Assembly: GCF_000499385.1 (NCBI RefSeq) | Contig: NW_013654529.1 | Coordinates: 124,001 to 188,000 of the forward strand | DNA length: 64,000 nt | DNA from: Eimeria necatrix | Taxonomy: Eukaryota > Apicomplexa > Conoidasida > Eucoccidiorida > Eimeriidae | Reading direction: 5' to 3' | Shown: positions 58,401-64,000 of the stretch, one piece after another | Layout: every line of letters begins with the position of its first letter | Position numbering within the stretch: position 1 is the first letter of the stretch | Notes under the pieces: model-generated | What the model saw: only the letters and a program-made list of their open reading frames with translations | Databases searched by the model: none | Told to the model about the DNA's origin: nothing | Program-made: the position numbers and the translations under genes

Positions 58401-61400
58401 CAAGGCAGAAGCACGGCAGCAGCGCACAGCAGCTGCAGCAGGAGGCACATGAGAATCAACTACGGGCTCTCAAGCAGGACCTCCGGAACAGCCAGGCAGA
58501 AGCTGCAGATATTGCTGAGAAACTGGCTGCAACGGAGCAGCGACTGCAGGAGGTGCAGCAGCAGCTGCAGCAGCAGGCAGCAAGCGAGAGGGCCGCAGCA
58601 GCGCAGCAGCTACAGCGCAAGACAGAGCTTTTACAGGCAGAACAGCAGCAGAAAGAGCAGCTGCAGCAGCAAGTCGCAGCAGCACAGCTTGAAAACCAGC
58701 AGCTGCAGCTGCTTCTGCAGCAGGAGTGCAGTCGCTCAAGTGAGTTAATGCAGCAGAATGCTGCAGCTGGGGACTTGAGGGCTGAACTGTCTGCTGAGGC
58801 GGCGAGTCTGAGAGAGCAACTGCAGCAGCAGCAGCTGTTGCAGCAACAACACCAAAAGGAACAGGAAGCTGTACTGCAGCAGTTGCAGCAGCTACAGCAG
58901 CAAGCTGCTGCTGAGGGAGAGGAAACGCAGAGGCGCCACGCGGAGCAGCAACAGATCCTGCAAGAATCCCTCCAGAAGGCGCAGCAAGCTGAAGCCGAAA
59001 GTCGTGCTGCGCTGCAGCAGGAGGTGCTCCGGCTGCAGGAGCAGCAGCAGCAGCTGCTGCTGCAGCAGCGGCAGCATGCGGAGGAGAGAGAGCAGCGGCA
59101 GCAGACGCGTGAACAGGAGCTCCTGCAGAAGCTAGCAGGACAGCAGCAGCAGCAGGAGCTACTCGAGCAAGACCTGCAGCACTTGCGGCAAACCAACGAG
59201 CAGCTGGTGCAGGAGCTGCAGAATTCCGAAACAAAATGCGGAGAATTTGCTGCGCTGCTGCAGGAAGCAGAAGAACGATACCACTTGCTGGCGAACGAAG
59301 CAGAAAGGCAGTACACAGAGCTGCAGCAGCAAGCTGCAGAGCTCCGCATGCGTTTGGACGCTTCCCTGCATGCAGCTGCAGCAGCAAAGGACGAGCACAA
59401 GCAGCAGCAACTCCTTGCTGACCAGCTTCGCAAACGCGTAGATCAGCAGCAACAGCAGCAGCAAGAGGTAGCTGAAGCACATGCGCGCAACACTGAGCAG
59501 CAGCAACAGCAGCACGAGCAGAAACTGCAGCAACAGCAGCAGCAACACGAACAGCAGCTTCAAGAGTGGCAGAAGCAGGCAGAAGATCAGGCAAAACAGC
59601 AGCAGAAGCAGATTGAGGAGATGATGCAACAACAAGAGCAGCTGGCCAAGTCTCTAGCAGAGACACGGGAACGTAGCAGCAAGGAGCAGCAGCAACTGCT
59701 GCACCTGCAACATGAAAATCGGCAGCTGCAGCAGAAATTAGATGAAGCTGTTGCCACTCTTGAGAAACGCAGAGCTGATTTGGCGAAGCAGGAGGAAGAG
59801 CAGCAAAAGCTCATTGCTCAGTTGAAACAGCAGCAGACACTAGCAGTGCAGCAGACATCCTTGCTAGAGGAGCACCAGCAGCAGGAAGTGCTGCTGCTGC
59901 AACGGCTACAGCAACAAAACGAGTTAAACCAGCAGCAAACAGAACAACAGAAGGAAGCTGAGGTGTCAATTGGGGAGTACCGGCGACAGGCGCAACTGCT
60001 ACAGCAGCAGCTGCAGCAGCAACAGCAGCTAACGCAACAGCAGCAGAAGCAGATCCAACAGCAACAGCAGCAGCTCCAACAGATGCAAGCACAACTAAAG
60101 CAGCGTTCAAAAAGTTTAGAAGAGGTACAGCAGCAACTAAAATCGCAGCAGCTGCAGCTAGAGCAGCAGCAGGAACATATCAAGCTGCAGCAGCTTCAGC
60201 TGGAGGAACAAAGGCGGGCTGCCGAGCAGCATCAGCAGGAAGCAGCGGAAAAGGAGCAACAGCAACAAAAATTGCTGCTGCAGAGCCGCAGTGAATACCA
60301 GCGCGTCTGTGCTGCCGAGATGGAGGCCAGACAGCAACTGCAGCAGCAGCAACAGCAGCACGCTGCAGAGGCCGAGCAGCAGCTGGAACAGGAGCAGTTA
60401 GCACAGCAGCAGCGCCTGCTGCTTGAAAACCGGCTGCAGAAGATGGCAGCAACTGCAGCAGAGCAGAGCGACGAAATACAAAGGCTTTTACTCTCTCAGT
60501 CCCGCGCAGCAGCAGATGTAAAACAGATGCAGGACCAGCGGCAGCAGCTGCAGCAGCAGCTGCAGCAGCTCCGGGAGGAGCAGCAGCAGCAGGAGAAGCA
60601 AGCTGCAGCGTCCCTAGCTGCCACGGAGGCCGAGCTTACTGCAACAAAGCAACAGCTGACATTGAACAAAGAAGCGCAGCAGCTACAACAGCAGCAGCTA
60701 GAAGAACTTCAGCAGCTGCTGCGGGACACGCAACAGGGCCTTGCTGCTGCCCAGACTGAAGTGGCGGCTTCTAAGCAGAGAGAAGAGAGTGCAGACAGGC
60801 AGCAACAGCAGCAGCAGGCGTTCCTGCAGCAGATGCAGCAGCAGCTCGATAGGCAGCGGCAGCTAGCCAACTCCAGATATGAAGAGAACCTGTCGCTGCA
60901 GAAGCAGCTGCAGCAACAGAGGGCAGCAGCAGCAAAGGAGCTACAGCAACAGCAGACAGACGCCGAACAGCGACACGCGCAGCAAGTGCAGCAGCTACAG
61001 CGGCAAATGCAGCAGCAGGCCCAACAACACGAAAAGCAAGATAGTCAGCTGCAAAATCAGTTGAAGGAGCTTCAGCAGCAACACGCGAAGCTGCAGCGAG
61101 ACCAGCAGCAGCAGCAGCGTGCTCTGGAGGCCAAGGAAAAATCGCTGCAGCAGCAGGTGCAGCAGCTGCAGGAACAGCTGCAGCAGCAACAACGCCACGC
61201 CGCAGACATCGCCAGTCAAGCAGAAAAGGCTGCAGCGACAGCAGCAACACAAGCAGCGGAGCTGCAGCGACTGCAACAGGCTTATAAGGAAGCCCTCGAG
61301 GAGGTCGATCACCTGCAGCAGCAAACAGGACAATTGGAGCAGCAATTGCAGCTCGCAGAGCAGCAACAGCTGCTGTTGCAGCAGCAGCAGGAAGAGGAGC

Positions 61401-64000
61401 AGCGAACCATGGCTGAAGCCCTCGATTTGCACCGCCAGTCAGCAGCAAATGCAGAACAGCGGAGAGACGAGCTGTATGCTCAGCTGCAACAACTGAGGCA
61501 GCAACAGCAGCAGCAGCAAACTGAGCTACGGACCCTGGCAGCAGAAAAGCAAGAGCTGCTGCAGCAGGTAGAAGAAGCAACAAAGGCTCAAGATAATCTA
61601 AGCACACAGCTGTCGGCAGCACAGGCAGCAACAGATTTGCTGCAGGAACAAAACAAGCGATTGGATGAACAGCTTCAACAGCTTCCGGCCTTGCAAGAGG
61701 CGGCGCAGCAACGGCAGATGCTGCAGCAGCAGCACCAGCAGTGGCTGACGCAGCAGCGGCAGCAGCAGCAACAGCTGAGAGCAGAAAAAGACAGACTGGA
61801 GCAAGACCAGCGGGCCTTAAAGAGACAGATGCGGCTCCAGGAGCAGCAAATCGCCTCGCTGCAGCAGCAAATGCAGGCAGCTGATGCTGCAGCAGCAGCG
61901 AGGGAGGAACAGCAGCAGCAGCAATGCGATTCGCAGCAGTTACAGCTAGAGGACCTTGAGAGGCAGCAACAACAGCAACAGCAGCAGCTGCAGCAGTGTA
62001 AAGCTCAGCTTGAAGAGGTGCAACTGGCAGCAAGAGAAAAGGACAAGCAAATCCAGGCACTCACAGAGGAACGAGACCAGCTGCAGCAGGAACTGGAACA
62101 GCAGCAGCTGCAGAGACACCAGCAGGAGCTAAGTGAAGCCCGCGAGCAGCTGGCAGAGGCAGCTGAGGCGGAGCAGCAGCTACAAGACCTGCGGCGGGCA
62201 GCAGCTGCTGCAGAACAGCAGCTAGCCAGAGTTACAAGGCAGCGTGATTCCCTCGAGGCAGCGAAGCAGCAACTGCAGCAGCAGCTGCAGGCGCACGTAG
62301 GGAGGCTCGAGCTGCAACTAAAGGAACAGCAGCAGCAGCAACAACAGTTGAAGCTAGAGTTAGAGCAGAAGGAACAGCAGTGCGAAGACATGGAAAATCG
62401 CCTGCAGCAGGAGCAGCAGCAATGGAGACAGCAGCAGAACAGCTGGGAAGAGACGCAGCAGCGGCTACAGCAGCAACTGCAGCTCGCTGCTGCTGATCGC
62501 GAGAGGCTTCAGCAGGAGAAGGAGCTGCTAGAGGCGGAAGGACAGAGGGCTGAAGGCGCAGCGCTGGAGCAGTCCAGAATGCTCGAGAAGCAGCAGCAGC
62601 AGCAGCTGCTTCAGCAGCAGCAGCAGCTTAGTGAGTTGCAGCACCAAATTCGCATGCAGCAAATGCAGCAGCAGCAGCAGCAGCGTGAAGTCGCCTATTG
62701 GAGTGGCCGAGCGGAGACAGCCGAGCAGCAGCTAGCGGCGAAACGGCAACAGATGTCTGAGCTGCAGCAACAACTGCAGCAGCAGCGACAACAGCACCAA
62801 GCGCTGCTGCTGCAGCAGAATACAGAGAGGCAGCAGCTCGCCGAAGAGCTTACTCAAAGTCGCCTGCAACTAGACGCAGAGGCTGTGGCGCAGCAACAAC
62901 TGATGCTGCAGCAGCAGCAAGCAGCAGCAGCAAAGGAAGAGATCGCACTTCTCGAGGATCGCCTGACAGCTGAGACCTCGCGTGCTGCTTCTCTTGCTGC
63001 TGAAGCTGAAAATGCTCATCAGTTGCTGCTGCAGCAGCAGCAAGAGACGGCTCGAGTGTCAGCACGCCTTGCAGCAGTCGAATCAAAATATGGTGCTTTG
63101 GCGGCGTTCCAGCAGCAGCAACAGAGGCAATTCCAGGAGCAGCAGCAGAGGCTCCTTCAGCAGCAGCAGCAGCGGCAGTCGCCAGAGGCAGGAGCACCTG
63201 TTGCTGCTTCTTTGCAGGCGGAAGTGGATGGGCTGCGATCTCTGTTGCATGCGGCGCAGCAGAGCAACGCTGAAACGCTGCAGCAGCAGCAACAGTTGCT
63301 GCAGCAACAGCGTGAAGATGCAGCGAAGCTAAACGAAGCTCTATTTCAGCTGCAGCAGCAGCAGACACTTGCGCAGAGAGAGCAACAAAAGGCGCAACGG
63401 TTGCAGCAGCAGCTCGAGCAGCAGCAGCAAGACATGCAACGGCTACAACAGATCACCACTGAGCTTGAAGCATACACGCGGGATCTCTTGTTACAGCAAC
63501 AGCAGCACCAACTCCAGCAGCAGCAGCAGCAGCAGCAACCGGCAATTTCCATCAGTCAACAGGGGGCGGTCGAGAGCGACCTTGCTGTTCTCTCTGGCAC
63601 GGTCAGGGAACTGCTGCGGCGGATGGAGCAGCAGCAGCAAATGCTGCAGCAACAGAACTTGTTACTCGAGGAGTCGCGCATGCAGCAGCAGCAAATGCAG
63701 GAGTCGCGCCTGCAGGTGCAGCAACAGCAGCAGAGGAACCTGAACGACAGCATCGCAGCAGCACCGGTGTCCGCTATTGACACGTTTTTGCAGCGGCGCT
63801 GTAGAGAGCAGCAGCAGCAGATCCTGCTGTTGCAGCAGCAGCTTCAGCATGCTGAAGAGGAGGTTGCATTCATACGGCAGCAGCAGCAGCAGCAGATCCT
63901 AAACACCAGCGCTTTCGGGGAGCAACAGCAGCAGCAGGTGCTGCTGTTGCAGCAGCTGCAGACGGAAGCAGCAAATCTGCGTAGGCAACTGGGACGCGAG
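55448..64000 (+). CDS. Giant Gln-rich coiled-coil protein, partial (3' end off window)
   Basis: From an acceptor GCTGTAG|GCT at 55447/55448 the plus frame stays open to the last base: 2,851 codons. I scanned TAA/TAG/TGA strings along it and found none in frame. It opens AAHAQDRTATEGQGSWQST and ETMRETHNLLLSRTETVMRH, then becomes almost pure Gln/Leu/Glu/Arg/Lys/Ala. Heptads such as LQQQEQQ recur with a 21-base period, clearest at about 56520-56800, with Leu at core positions and Gln filling others. Gly and Pro are very rare, so one very long alpha-helical rod is predicted (about 400 nm if continuous at 0.15 nm per residue). Codons are mostly CAG and CTG, with CAA, GAG and GCA breaking the run, which suggests selection on the protein rather than a bare repeat. 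A cytoskeletal, centrosomal or conoid/apical scaffold role is conceivable but not shown. The very long antisense frames here are shadows. Confidence 0.85.

Noticed and set aside
58456..59666. Overlapping minus-strand frames of 325 (Cys/Ser-rich) and 398 (Ala/Val/Pro-rich) codons
   Set aside because: Same cause: two different minus frames are open over the same bases because the trinucleotide repeat lacks stops in most frames.
60771..62060. A 429-codon minus-strand frame, almost all Ala/Val/Leu/Pro
   Set aside because: It is the antisense shadow of the CAG/CTG repeats: CTG, TGC and GCT on the other strand give Leu, Cys and Ala runs without stops. The plus frame has heptad logic and joins upstream exons in phase.

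Overview
This is a nuclear segment of an apicomplexan parasite genome, most like Eimeria or a close coccidian relative. The evidence is threefold: intron-rich genes with clean GT-AG junctions, conserved domains interrupted by homopolymeric insertions (Ala, Gln, Ser, His), and CAG/CTG trinucleotide runs concentrated in some genes and absent from others. There is no CRISPR array, insertion sequence, retroelement or organellar sequence that I can recognise.

Layout. 1845-3457 (+): two-exon orphan gene. 4404-4919 (-): probable small two-exon gene. 6016-12964 (-): SEY1/RHD3/atlastin-type dynamin-like GTPase of the ER in many short exons. About 15.2-20.5 kb (+): divergently transcribed membrane-anchored protein with a PI-PLC X-like domain. 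23068-23430 (-): small two-helix membrane protein like Stum/SPEC3. 25384-30013 (-): eukaryotic cytosolic glutamyl-tRNA synthetase; all 14 exons can be joined in frame. 34264-37855 (+): FAD-monooxygenase-fold protein in six in-frame exons, with altered flavin-binding motifs. 39830-42825 (-): TFIIE alpha in five in-frame exons. 44366-44439 (-): tRNA-Arg(TCT). 47462-about 49.9 kb (+): RABL3-like small GTPase. About 52.4 kb to the window end (+): a giant Gln-rich coiled-coil gene whose last visible exon is open from 55448 to 64000 (2,851 codons, no stop) and runs off the window.

The window alternates between repeat-rich genes (SEY1/PLC block, TFIIE alpha, the coiled-coil gene) and repeat-poor ones (GluRS, monooxygenase). 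Intergenic stretches of 2-5 kb show no coding signal but hold several perfect inverted repeats. The genes are unrelated housekeeping or trafficking functions (ER shaping, lipid signalling, translation, transcription, GTPase signalling), as expected of eukaryotic gene order rather than an operon.

The points most worth following up are the Gln-rich coiled-coil ORF, the monooxygenase with a lost GD motif, a possible choice of two terminal exons in SEY1 next to a 26-bp perfect palindrome, and a His-rich insertion plus GC-AG introns in the PLC-like gene. Exon boundaries were read by eye from splice consensus, phase and family motifs; no alignment or transcript data were available.
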